This document shows, piece after piece, positions 17,121 through 26,224 of a stretch of 64,000 nt of DNA. The notes below the pieces were generated by a model. It had not been told where the DNA came from, made no database searches, and was given only the letters and a program-made list of their open reading frames with translations. The stretch's first letter is position 1. The number at the start of each line of letters is the position of its first letter. The DNA is from DATBRG01 sp036560445 (GTDB lineage: Bacteria; Pseudomonadota; Gammaproteobacteria; Burkholderiales; Methylophilaceae), in contig DATBRG010000025.1 in the NCBI GenBank assembly GCA_036560445.1, forward strand, positions 12,500 through 76,499. The letters run 5' to 3'. The translations under genes and the position numbers were made by a program.

Positions 17121-19487
17121 ATGCTCCCAAAAAAATGGTGGCAGTTTCTAATCCTCTCTGCAATCGTACTAGGATTAGTCATCACTGCACTTGTCGGCCT
17201 TGCGGCGACTCTTATATATCCCGAACTGCCCTCTCTGGAGGCTTTGACAGATTACCGGCCCAAAGTCCCATTGCGCGTCTATTCCGACGATGGCTATTTG
17301 ATAGGCGAATTTGGCGAAGAACGACGGGCGGTTATTAAGATTGCTGCCGTACCTGACAACCTCAAACATGCCATTCTTGCGGCAGAAGACGAGCGCTTTT
17401 ACTCGCATGGCGGAATAGACACCATGGGAATTCTGCGTGCAGCTATCGCCAATGTAACCTCTGGCAGTTTCAAGGAGGGCGCCAGTACCATCACTATGCA
17501 AGTGGCGCGCAACTTCTTTCTGTCCAGTGAAAAAACTGCGACGCGCAAATTAAGCGAGGCGCTACTTGCTATCAAGATTGAACATAGCTTGAGTAAAGAT
17601 CAGATTCTGGAGCTATACATCAATCAGATTTACCTCGGCCAGCGCTCCTATGGCTTTGCTGCGGCGGCCCAAGTTTATTACGGCAAGCCATTAGAAAAAC
17701 TTAGTGTAGCCGAAATGGCGATGTTAGCCGGCCTGCCCAAAGCACCGTCCCGTTTCAATCCATTCGCCAATCCAAAACGTGCCGAAGCTCGGCAACACTA
17801 CGTGCTGGGTAGAATGAAAGAGTTGAAATATATAGATGAAAAAACCTACGAGGCTGCGCTAAAGCAACCCAGCAGGCTAAGAGTATCGCATCAGGTACGT
17901 GATTTAGCAGCTGATTATGTTGCCGAGATCGCGCGTCAAGCCATGTACGAGCGTTACAAGGATGATATCTATACCAGCGGCTTACGCGTTTATACCACCA
18001 TACGCAAAAGTAATCAGGAGGCAGCCAATAGTGCGGTTCTACAAGGTATCCTGGATTATGATCGTCGCCATGGTTATCGTGGCCCAGAGAAAATTGTCGT
18101 GCCTAGCAAAACTGATGCAAGTGAGGCTGGCAATTGGATGGATAGCGCGCTGGATGAAATCGACGAATTTAATGGCCTGATACCTGCCATTGTGACCTCT
18201 GTCAGCCCCAAGCTGATTAAGGTACACACTAAAAATAGCGAGAATGTCGAAATCAGTGGCGATGGTTTGGCATTGGTGCAGAAGATGCTCAATGAGAAGG
18301 ATGCAACCAAGAACAAACTGAAAATCGGCGCGGTAGTGCGCGTGTTGCATAATGGAGACACTTGGCAAATTGCACAATTGCCACAAGTCGAATCGGCTCT
18401 GATTGCTGTCGAGCCAGATACTGGCGCAGTAAGAGCTTTGGTAGGCGGCTTTGACTTCAATCACAACAAGTTTAACCACGTCACTCAAGCCTGGCGTCAA
18501 CCAGGATCGAGTTTCAAGCCTTTCATTTATTCGGCATCGCTAGAAAAAGGCTTTACCCCTGCAAGCGTGATTGAAGACGAGCCGATCTCTCTATCCGCAG
18601 AAGAAACTGGTAGCGGCTCATCATGGGAACCTCATAATTTTGATAATAAATATGATGGCCCTATCAGGATGCGTACGGCGCTTACCAAATCAAAAAATAT
18701 GGTTTCCATTCGCATACTGAAGGCTATCGGGGTTGATTATGCTCAGGATTACATCACGCGCTTTGGCTTTTCACCCAAAGATCATCCGCCTTATCTAGCG
18801 ATGGCGCTAGGCGCTGGCTCAGTAACGCCTTGGCAAATGGCTGGCGCCTACTCTGTCTTTGCTAATGGCGGTTATCGTGTGCAACCTTATCTCATCAGTA
18901 AAATTATCGATATCAATGGCAAGGTCATAGAGCAAACCAAATTCGAGGAGGCTGGTAAAGATGCGCCGCGTGTAATTGACCCGCGTAATGCTTTCCTCAT
19001 GACATCCATGATGCAGGACGTAGCCCGCATAGGCACTGCTGCCAAAGCACGGGAACTTGGCCGCTACGATCTGGCAGGTAAAACCGGCACCACCAATAAC
19101 CAGGTCGATGCATGGTTTGCGGGCTTTAATCCAAAGCAGGTCGCCATAGCCTGGGTGGGCTTTGACCAACCACGTACTCTTGGCGCCAAGGAAACTGGTG
19201 GCCAGGCCGCATTGCCTATATGGATACGCTATATGAGTGAGGCCCTGAAAGGAATGCCTGATGTTCCATATCCGGTACCGGATGGGGTCAGTTCGATTAA
19301 GATAGATCCATTGACTGGAACCCGCGCCAAAGATGATGAAGGCGGTCTATATGAGTATTTCTATCAGGAGTTCCCACCCCCGGATGAGCCAGAACAAGCC
19401 GTTTCACCTCTTACCGGAGCACCTGTCGGCAAGCCAGCCGCACCGGCCAAAGCTGGAGATCAGCCACAGATTGACCAGCTGTTCTGA
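17121..19487 (+). CDS. mrcA: Penicillin-binding protein 1A (bifunctional)
   Basis: Class A PBP (ponA/mrcA) that polymerises and cross-links peptidoglycan. One N-terminal membrane helix (about residues 8-33), a GT51 domain with AAEDERFYSHGGID and EGASTITMQVARNFF, then the transpeptidase with SSFKPF (Ser nucleophile in SxxK), SKN and KTGTTNNQ motifs. An OB-like insert lies between the two domains (about residues 300-420). The C-terminal tail is Pro/Ala-rich. 788 residues, normal for PBP1A. Divergent from pilM; the unknown gene follows 35 bp later. Confidence 0.97.
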   Translation: MLPKKWWQFLILSAIVLGLVITALVGLAATLIYPELPSLEALTDYRPKVPLRVYSDDGYLIGEFGEERRAVIKIAAVPDNLKHAILAAEDERFYSHGGIDTMGILRAAIANVTSGSFKEGASTITMQVARNFFLSSEKTATRKLSEALLAIKIEHSLSKDQILELYINQIYLGQRSYGFAAAAQVYYGKPLEKLSVAEMAMLAGLPKAPSRFNPFANPKRAEARQHYVLGRMKELKYIDEKTYEAALKQPSRLRVSHQVRDLAADYVAEIARQAMYERYKDDIYTSGLRVYTTIRKSNQEAANSAVLQGILDYDRRHGYRGPEKIVVPSKTDASEAGNWMDSALDEIDEFNGLIPAIVTSVSPKLIKVHTKNSENVEISGDGLALVQKMLNEKDATKNKLKIGAVVRVLHNGDTWQIAQLPQVESALIAVEPDTGAVRALVGGFDFNHNKFNHVTQAWRQPGSSFKPFIYSASLEKGFTPASVIEDEPISLSAEETGSGSSWEPHNFDNKYDGPIRMRTALTKSKNMVSIRILKAIGVDYAQDYITRFGFSPKDHPPYLAMALGAGSVTPWQMAGAYSVFANGGYRVQPYLISKIIDINGKVIEQTKFEEAGKDAPRVIDPRNAFLMTSMMQDVARIGTAAKARELGRYDLAGKTGTTNNQVDAWFAGFNPKQVAIAWVGFDQPRTLGAKETGGQAALPIWIRYMSEALKGMPDVPYPVPDGVSSIKIDPLTGTRAKDDEGGLYEYFYQEFPPPDEPEQAVSPLTGAPVGKPAAPAKAGDQPQIDQLF

Positions 19488-19522
19488 TTTTGGGAATCGG
19501 ATAGATTTTTGGTGAGTAGTTT

Positions 19523-20164
19523 ATGGCAAAAGATAATAGCGGACGACAACACCAACTACGCCAGCTCATAGCACAACAAGCTGCGCGGATGATGGCGGAA
19601 GAGGGCATCTCCGATTACGGCTATGCGAAAAAGAAAGCCGGTCGACAACTCGGTGCAACCGATGTTAACTGCTTGCCTACCAATGCTGAAATAGAAGAAG
19701 AAATCCGGCTTTTTCACGAAATTTATAATAGTGAAGACCAGCCAGAGAATCTTCGCCAGCTCCGTGCGGACGCACTAGTGGTGATGCAATTGATGGAAAA
19801 ATTCAATCCGCACTTAACTGGCGCGGTACTGGATGGTACTGCCGGTAAATATGCCGAGACCCACATACACCTGTTTGCGGACAGCCTCAAGGACGTGGAA
19901 ATATTCCTGCTTAATCAGCAAATTCCCTATCAATCAAATGAGAAGTCTTATCGGGTGAGTAATAGCCCAGACAAAAAAGGCGGCGAGAGGAAAAAGGTGC
20001 CTGTATTTACGCTCGAAGGCCCGAATGGGCTTATCAAACTCAGCGTATTCGAAATCGACGATCTACGTGTACCAACCAAAAACCCGACCAATGGCAATAA
20101 CGCAGTCAAGACCAATACTCAAGGTCTACAGGCTCTTATCGCGGCATCCGCATCCCACGCCTAA
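19523..20164 (+). CDS. Conserved protein of unknown function downstream of PBP1A
   Basis: A soluble 213-residue protein with no signal peptide or membrane segment. The N-terminal third is helical and basic (RQLIAQQAARMMAEEGISD, AKKKAGRQLG). The middle, FNPHLTGAVLDGTAGKYAETH, then HIHLFADSLKDVEIFLL, resembles the core of nucleotidyltransferase-fold proteins, but I cannot place it in a named family with confidence. The ATG was chosen for lack of alternatives. It lies 35 bp after ponA, so co-transcription is possible, and is one base from the convergent hemB stop. Confidence 0.7.
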   Translation: MAKDNSGRQHQLRQLIAQQAARMMAEEGISDYGYAKKKAGRQLGATDVNCLPTNAEIEEEIRLFHEIYNSEDQPENLRQLRADALVVMQLMEKFNPHLTGAVLDGTAGKYAETHIHLFADSLKDVEIFLLNQQIPYQSNEKSYRVSNSPDKKGGERKKVPVFTLEGPNGLIKLSVFEIDDLRVPTKNPTNGNNAVKTNTQGLQALIAASASHA

Positions 20165-20165
20165 A

Positions 20166-21170
20166 CTAATCACGCAGCCAGCGTGCAATATCCATCGCGT
20201 AATAAGTCAAAACCCCGTCAGCGCCAGCACGCTTGAAGCCCAGCATGGCTTCCATCACGCAAGACTTCTCATCCAGCCAGCCATTCTGCACAGCGGCCTT
20301 CAACATCGCATATTCGCCACTTACATGGTAGGCATAGGTTGGCACACCGAACTCCTGCTTAACACGGCGCACGATATCCAGATACGGCATACCAGGCTTC
20401 ACCATCACCATATCCGCACCTTCGGCCAGATCGAGCGCGACTTCTTTCAGGGCCTCATCCGAGTTTGCAGGGTCCATCTGATAGTTATATTTATTGCCCT
20501 TGCCCAGATTGGCAGAAGAACCAACGGCATCACGGAACGGCCCATAGAACGCCGAAGCATATTTGGCAGAGTAAGCCAGTATGCGCGTATGGATGTGGCC
20601 GGCAGCTTCCAGTGCATTACGAATAGCACCTATGCGGCCATCCATCATGTCTGAAGGTGCCACCACATCAGCCCCCGCAGCAGCATGACAAAGCGCCTGC
20701 TTGATCAATACGGCGACGGTCTCATCGTTCATCACATAGCCCGTATCATCGATCAGCCCGTCCTGGCCATGCGTGGTGTAAGGGTCCAGTGCTACATCAG
20801 TGATGATGCCGAGCTCAGGGCAAGCCGATTTCAATGCCTTGATAGTTCGTGGCACCAAGCCTTGCGGATTATAGGCTTCGGCGGCATCCAGGCTTTTATA
20901 TTGCTGCTCAACCACAGGGAATAGCGCCAATGCCGGAATACCCAGTCGCACACATTCAGCAGCGGTCTGCAACAGCACATCGATACTCTGGCGCCTGACG
21001 CCGGGCATGGAAGCGACATCCTCGGTACGGTTCTCACCATCCAGCACAAACACCGGATAAATCAGGTCGTCCGTGGTCAGCACGTTTTCGCGCATCAGCC
21101 GTCTTGAGAACTCATCTTTGCGCATGCGGCGTGGACGGCTGGCTGGGAATTTTCCGTATTGGTCGCTCAT
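20166..21170 (-). CDS. hemB: Porphobilinogen synthase (delta-aminolevulinate dehydratase) HemB
   Basis: Condenses two 5-aminolevulinates to porphobilinogen in haem synthesis. The two active-site lysines are in AYSAKYASAFYGPFRDA and MVMVKPGMPYLD. The metal-site region reads DVALDPYTTHGQDG, where zinc enzymes have a Cys-rich DVCLCxYTxHGHCG. It is therefore the Asp-rich, magnesium-dependent type. 334 residues. It starts 9 bp after trpC, so it is probably the last gene of the trp operon. hemA is 7.5 kb away on the other strand. Confidence 0.96.
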   Translation of the reverse strand: MSDQYGKFPASRPRRMRKDEFSRRLMRENVLTTDDLIYPVFVLDGENRTEDVASMPGVRRQSIDVLLQTAAECVRLGIPALALFPVVEQQYKSLDAAEAYNPQGLVPRTIKALKSACPELGIITDVALDPYTTHGQDGLIDDTGYVMNDETVAVLIKQALCHAAAGADVVAPSDMMDGRIGAIRNALEAAGHIHTRILAYSAKYASAFYGPFRDAVGSSANLGKGNKYNYQMDPANSDEALKEVALDLAEGADMVMVKPGMPYLDIVRRVKQEFGVPTYAYHVSGEYAMLKAAVQNGWLDEKSCVMEAMLGFKRAGADGVLTYYAMDIARWLRD

Positions 21171-21179
21171 CTTCGATCC

Positions 21180-21968
21180 TTATGCAAAAACCCGCGCCAG
21201 TTCTGCACCGGGGTCTGGCTGGCGCATGAAAGCCTCGCCGACCAGAAACGCGTGGACGTCGTTGCTGCGCATCAGCGCCACATCTTCCGGTGTGAATATA
21301 CCGGACTCGGTCACCACAAAGCGATCATCCGGCAGTTGCTGCAACAGGTCGAGCGTAGTTTGCAGGGTGACTTCAAAGGTACGCAAGTTACGGTTGTTGA
21401 TACCAATCAATGGCGTATCCAGTTGCAGTGCCAGTTCCAGTTCATCTCCGTCATGCACCTCCACCAGCACCGCCATGCCAAGATCATGCGACAACTGCTC
21501 CAGCTCACGCATCTGCTTCAACTCCAGCGCAGCCACGATCAACAGTATGCAATCGGCGCCCATGGCACGTGCCTCGTAGACCTGATAGGGGTCTATCATG
21601 AAATCCTTACGTAACACCGGCAGCCTGCAGGCATTGCGCGCTTGCTTCAGATACTCCGGGCTACCCTGGAAATACTGCTTGTCAGTGAGCACTGACAAGC
21701 AGGCAGCACCGCCTTTCTCATAGCTCTTGGCGATCTCTGCCGGGCGAAAATCCTCACGGATAACGCCTTTGGATGGGCTGGCCTTCTTGATCTCAGCAAT
21801 CACTGCTGGCTTACCTGCTTCTATCTTGGCGTGGATGCTGCCGACGAAATCACGGGGGTCAGAGACTGCATACGCTTCATCACGCACCTGATCGAGCGAT
21901 TTGGCAGCCATCGCCGTTTGCACTTCTGCATATTTCGTATTAAGGATTTTATTGAGGATATCAGACAT
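21180..21968 (-). CDS. trpC: Indole-3-glycerol phosphate synthase TrpC
   Basis: Closes the indole ring in tryptophan synthesis. The (beta/alpha)8 barrel shows VIAEIKKASPSKGVI, the catalytic LRKDFMID, and GINNRNLRTF. 262 residues, a monofunctional TrpC without the PRAI domain. It is 2 bp from trpD and 9 bp from hemB. Confidence 0.97.
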   Translation of the reverse strand: MSDILNKILNTKYAEVQTAMAAKSLDQVRDEAYAVSDPRDFVGSIHAKIEAGKPAVIAEIKKASPSKGVIREDFRPAEIAKSYEKGGAACLSVLTDKQYFQGSPEYLKQARNACRLPVLRKDFMIDPYQVYEARAMGADCILLIVAALELKQMRELEQLSHDLGMAVLVEVHDGDELELALQLDTPLIGINNRNLRTFEVTLQTTLDLLQQLPDDRFVVTESGIFTPEDVALMRSNDVHAFLVGEAFMRQPDPGAELARVFA

Positions 21969-21970
21969 AG

Positions 21971-22999
21971 TTAGGCCATCTGTTGCGTTAAAGCAGTCAA
22001 TTGTTGCAGTTTGTTTTTCGCCGCGCCGCTATCTATCACCTCAGCGGCCTGTGCGATACCTTGGTGTATATTTTCCGCCAACCCCGCCACGTAAATTGCA
22101 GCGCCCGCATTGAGTAATGCGATATCACGCGCAGGGCCAGTTTCGCCTGCCAGCACATATAGTATGATTTGCCGGGATTGTTCTGCATTCTGTACCTGAA
22201 TGCTCTTTACATTATGCAACGACATACCAAACTGCTTGGGATTCAGAACATATTCTGTCACCTGCCCAGCCTTGAGTTCAGCGACATATGTATCGCCAGC
22301 AAATGAGATCTCATCCATGCCGTCGGCGCCATGCACAACCATGACATGCTCGCTTCCCAAACTTTGCAGTACTCGCGCAAGCAAACCAGTCAGGTCTTTG
22401 TGAAAGACCCCCATTACTTGTCGTTTTGCGCCGGCTGGATTAGTCAGCGGGCCGAGCAAATTAAACAATGTGCGCACTCCCAGCTCACTGCGTACTGGTG
22501 CAGCATGTTTCATGGCGCTGTGATGATTGGGGGCAAACATAAAGCCGATGCCGATTTCGTCAACACATCGCGCTACCTGCTGAGGCGTTAAATTCACATT
22601 CACGCCCAGAGCTTCCAGTACGTCGGCACTACCGCAAGTGGATGAGACGGAACGACCACCATGCTTAGCTACTTTAGCGCCTGCAGCCGCGGCGATAAAA
22701 GCGCATACGGTAGAGACATTGAAAGTCTGTATGCCATCACCACCTGTACCGCAGGTATCAATCAAATGCTGCTTGTCGTGAATAATAACTTTGGTTGCCA
22801 GCTCGCGCATCACTTCTGCCGCTGCCGCTATCTCGTCAACAGTCTCGCCTTTTACACGCAGGCCGACCAGTAGTGCGGCAATCTGGGCAGAAGTCAATTC
22901 CCCACCCATGACTTGTCGCATGACATCGAGCATCTGTGCATGAGTTAAGTTCGCACGAGCGATTAGCTGATGCAAGGCATCTTTGAATAAAAACGTCAT
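21971..22999 (-). CDS. trpD: Anthranilate phosphoribosyltransferase TrpD
   Basis: Transfers phosphoribose from PRPP to anthranilate. It has the GTGGDGIQTFNVST PRPP motif, KHGGRSVSSTCGSADVLEALG, and the metal-binding DGMDEIS. 342 residues. It overlaps the trpG stop by one base, which suggests translational coupling. Confidence 0.97.
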   Translation of the reverse strand: MTFLFKDALHQLIARANLTHAQMLDVMRQVMGGELTSAQIAALLVGLRVKGETVDEIAAAAEVMRELATKVIIHDKQHLIDTCGTGGDGIQTFNVSTVCAFIAAAAGAKVAKHGGRSVSSTCGSADVLEALGVNVNLTPQQVARCVDEIGIGFMFAPNHHSAMKHAAPVRSELGVRTLFNLLGPLTNPAGAKRQVMGVFHKDLTGLLARVLQSLGSEHVMVVHGADGMDEISFAGDTYVAELKAGQVTEYVLNPKQFGMSLHNVKSIQVQNAEQSRQIILYVLAGETGPARDIALLNAGAAIYVAGLAENIHQGIAQAAEVIDSGAAKNKLQQLTALTQQMA

Positions 23000-23568
23000 T
23001 AGTAAGCCTTGAGGAAATTATTCAGCAAGTCGTGTCCATGCTCAGTGAGGACAGATTCTGGATGAAACTGCACGCCCTCAACTGGCAATGTCTTGTGGCG
23101 CACACCCATAATTTCGTTATCATCCGTCCATGCGGTGATTTCAAGACAGTCGGGAATAGTTTCGCGCTCAATAACCAGCGAGTGATATCGGGTAGCTGTA
23201 TATGGATTAGGCAAACCTTTGAAGACACCCTTATTGTTGTGGTGAATCAGCGAAGTCTTGCCATGCATGAGCTGCTTGGCATGCACAATCCTGCCGCCGA
23301 AAGCTTGACCTATGCTCTGGTGACCAAGACAGACACCGAGAATGGGGATTTTACCGGCAAATTCATGGATCAAGGCTACCGATATACCCGCTTCATTCGG
23401 TGTGCATGGGCCCGGTGAGATAACGATATGACGGGGATTAAGCTCAGCCACTTGCTGCAAATCGATCTCATCGTTGCGGTAAACACGCACATCCTGCCCT
23501 AGCTCGCCAAGGTACTGCACGAGGTTGTAGGTAAAGGAGTCATAGTTATCAATCATCAAAAGTGACAT
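22999..23568 (-). CDS. trpG: Anthranilate synthase glutamine amidotransferase subunit TrpG
   Basis: Supplies ammonia from glutamine to TrpE; in many bacteria the same subunit serves aminodeoxychorismate synthase. Triad residues are visible: Cys in LGVCLGHQSIG and His-Glu in VQFHPESVLTE. 189 residues, separate from TrpE. It begins 30 bp after the end of the GGDEF-EAL gene, which separates it from trpE. Confidence 0.96.
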   Translation of the reverse strand: MSLLMIDNYDSFTYNLVQYLGELGQDVRVYRNDEIDLQQVAELNPRHIVISPGPCTPNEAGISVALIHEFAGKIPILGVCLGHQSIGQAFGGRIVHAKQLMHGKTSLIHHNNKGVFKGLPNPYTATRYHSLVIERETIPDCLEITAWTDDNEIMGVRHKTLPVEGVQFHPESVLTEHGHDLLNNFLKAY

Positions 23569-23598
23569 ATTTGGTAATCTTAAAAAATTAGTCTGTAC

Positions 23599-26220
23599 TC
23601 AAGTTAGGCGGCTATTTTCGCCGGAATCGTTAACAAACAAAAGTCTATCTTCGTGGAGAATTTTCTCTAAAGCCTCAACTGGAACTGGTTTGCTAAACAA
23701 ATAACCTTGAAACTGCTCGCACCCGTATTGCTTAAGCAGCTCAAGCTGCTGTTCGGTTTCCACCCCTTCAGCGATGACGCTAAGGCTCAGGGTGCTACTC
23801 ATACCAATAATTGCCTGCACGATGGCTGCATCATTCGGGTCTATTGCGATATCACGCACGAACGACTGATCAATCTTGACCTGCGTCAATGGCAATTGCT
23901 TGAGATAAGCCAGAGAGGAGTATCCCGTACCAAAATCATCCATGGCAAACTGTACGCCCAGCTCACGTAATGCATGCATTTTCTCCACGGTATCGGGAAT
24001 ATTGTCCAGAACTACACTTTCAGTCAGCTCCAGTTTCAGCAAGGTTGGATTTGCACCTGATATCTGGATATGTTGTTTGATTTCATCCACAAAATCCGGC
24101 TGTCGGAATCTCCTCGCACTTACATTCACCGCAAGCTGTATATGCCTGCAATGATCATCAGCCTCCCAGCGCTTCAGTTGCTGGCAGGCTTGCTGTAACA
24201 CCCAGTAACCGATAGGAATAATCAAGCCACTATCTTCTGCTACGGCAATAAATTCTGTCGGCATCATTAAGCCATGCTGAGGATGCTCCCAACGTAACAA
24301 TGCCTCAGCACCGAAAACATGTCGACTTACATCTACCTGCACTTGATAATAGATGCGTAACTGCTGCTGCGCGAGCGCAAAGCGTAATTGCGATTCAAGC
24401 CTGATACGCTTTTCCAGTGATGCCTGCATCGCAGGGTCAAAGAATCGCAGCGTATTACGGCCAGCAGCCTTGGCTTGGTACATAGCCGTGTCAGAACGCT
24501 TCAACAACTCATCGACTACAACATCACGGCCAGAAAACAGGCTGATCCCTATGCTGGAGGTGTTATGGTGTTCAGTCTCGCGCAATAAATATGGCTCATT
24601 GATAGCATTCAGTATTTTTTCGCCTATCACACCAACCTGAGCCAATGCCTGCTCCGGATCCTCACTCAAATCTTCCAGTATCACAACAAATTCATCGCCC
24701 CCAAGGCGTGACACCGTATCTTCAGCACGCACGCAACGTCGTAAGCGGTTGGCAACTTCTATCAGCAGTAAATCCCCCATCTCATGACCGCGCGAATCAT
24801 TAAGCGTCTTGAAGTTATCCAGATCAATGAATAAGACTGCACCATAACTTTGCGTACGGGCGCTGGTGACAAGCGCCTGCTGTAAGCGATCCAGTAATAA
24901 CCTACGATTTGGCAAGCTGGTAAGTGCATCAAAGAATGCCAGATTACGAATTTCCTCTTCAGCCTTCTTGCGATCAGTGATATCACGGATAAAGCCCGTG
25001 ACCAGCGGCAACCCCTTTTCCCTAAGCGAAGTAATCGTCAACTCAACCGGGAATTCACTACCGTCAGACCTTACAGCCGTCAACTCCAGACGCTGGTCAA
25101 AGATATGTTTTTTTCCAGTTTGAACAAAAAGTTGATGCCCCTTGGTGTGTGCCGCGCGTAGTGCTGGTGGAATAATAACCTCGACCAATGGCCGACCTAT
25201 CACCTGGTCACGCCTGAAACCAAAAATACGTTCGGCTGCCGGGTTGAATTCTATCAGGTGACCTGTTTCATTAACTGTCACAATGGCATCCAACGCACCA
25301 TCAATCACAGCGCGCAGCTGGGCTTCGCTGACCCGCAAAGCGCGTTCAGTTACTTCTCGTTCTATTTGCAGCACACTAATCATCAAGGCAACCAAAGCCA
25401 AGATACTCATGAATACCCAGAGGGAGAAGACGCCTTGATGAATGCCGGGAGTGTAAAACGGGCCCTGTCCACTCGCTGTTGCAAATACCGCGATAATAGA
25501 AAGTCCAAGAACTGCAAGTGATGAGCCAGCAAGCCCAAAACGCATGGTTGACCATATTACTAGCGGCAATACCACAAATGCCAATAACATGAACTGGCCC
25601 GAGACATGGTGGAATTGCTGGAATATCACCCATTCCAGCACCGAGACAATGGCGCACCAAAGAATATACTTGGTACGTTGCTGCCAAAGATTTCTCAATT
25701 CTGATTTTGATATGGTCAGTAATACCGGCAGGACCAGGATAACCCCAACCGTATCCCCAGCCCACCATACCAGCCAAGCTTCCATCACATGCTCAATATC
25801 CAATACACCATTCAGCACCAGATTTGTCACGCCAGAAGTGGCAGATATCGTCATCCCCAAGCACGCGGCAGTGGTCATGAGCAGAATATCGTGTACGCCC
25901 ATCAAGAAGATATTGAATTTGAACTTTTGCAGCAGCCAGGCAGCAAACAATGGCCCGAGTGTGTTACCCACGGCCAAACCACCTGCAAGCAGCAATGATG
26001 AACCAACAGACAAGTTAACGAGGAATGCGCCAGCAAAGACTGCTGGCCATGTGACATAACCCCAGCGCATCAATGCTGCCACTGCAATGCCAGTTGGCAG
26101 CCAGATCAAGGTGATATGAGAGCCCACATAGGGAATGAGCAAACCCAGCTTACCGGTAACAAGATAAGCCAGCGTTACAATCAGAAGTCGACCTAGCAGT
26201 CGATTCTTGTTAACCGCCAT
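23599..26220 (-). CDS. MASE1-PAS-GGDEF-EAL cyclic-di-GMP enzyme
   Basis: An inner-membrane signalling protein of 873 residues. The MASE1 sensor (about 10-285, some eight membrane helices) is followed by a PAS domain (about 296-415), GGDEF (about 425-590) and EAL (about 605-860). The cyclase motif RLGGDEFV is intact (GGDEF 507-511) with an inhibitory RxxD site (RAED) exactly five residues upstream. The phosphodiesterase motifs are also intact: EALLRW, ELTES, MDDFGTGYSS, VKID and AEGVET. Both activities are thus possible. It lies 4 bp after trpE and 30 bp before trpG, inside the tryptophan operon. The ligand of the MASE1/PAS sensors is unknown. Confidence 0.95.
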   Translation of the reverse strand: MAVNKNRLLGRLLIVTLAYLVTGKLGLLIPYVGSHITLIWLPTGIAVAALMRWGYVTWPAVFAGAFLVNLSVGSSLLLAGGLAVGNTLGPLFAAWLLQKFKFNIFLMGVHDILLMTTAACLGMTISATSGVTNLVLNGVLDIEHVMEAWLVWWAGDTVGVILVLPVLLTISKSELRNLWQQRTKYILWCAIVSVLEWVIFQQFHHVSGQFMLLAFVVLPLVIWSTMRFGLAGSSLAVLGLSIIAVFATASGQGPFYTPGIHQGVFSLWVFMSILALVALMISVLQIEREVTERALRVSEAQLRAVIDGALDAIVTVNETGHLIEFNPAAERIFGFRRDQVIGRPLVEVIIPPALRAAHTKGHQLFVQTGKKHIFDQRLELTAVRSDGSEFPVELTITSLREKGLPLVTGFIRDITDRKKAEEEIRNLAFFDALTSLPNRRLLLDRLQQALVTSARTQSYGAVLFIDLDNFKTLNDSRGHEMGDLLLIEVANRLRRCVRAEDTVSRLGGDEFVVILEDLSEDPEQALAQVGVIGEKILNAINEPYLLRETEHHNTSSIGISLFSGRDVVVDELLKRSDTAMYQAKAAGRNTLRFFDPAMQASLEKRIRLESQLRFALAQQQLRIYYQVQVDVSRHVFGAEALLRWEHPQHGLMMPTEFIAVAEDSGLIIPIGYWVLQQACQQLKRWEADDHCRHIQLAVNVSARRFRQPDFVDEIKQHIQISGANPTLLKLELTESVVLDNIPDTVEKMHALRELGVQFAMDDFGTGYSSLAYLKQLPLTQVKIDQSFVRDIAIDPNDAAIVQAIIGMSSTLSLSVIAEGVETEQQLELLKQYGCEQFQGYLFSKPVPVEALEKILHEDRLLFVNDSGENSRLT

Positions 26221-26224
26221 GTTC

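Noticed and set aside
18039..18500. A 153-codon open frame antisense to the PBP1A gene
   Set aside because: It lies wholly inside a well-supported gene in the other strand, with no domain and no ribosome-binding site.
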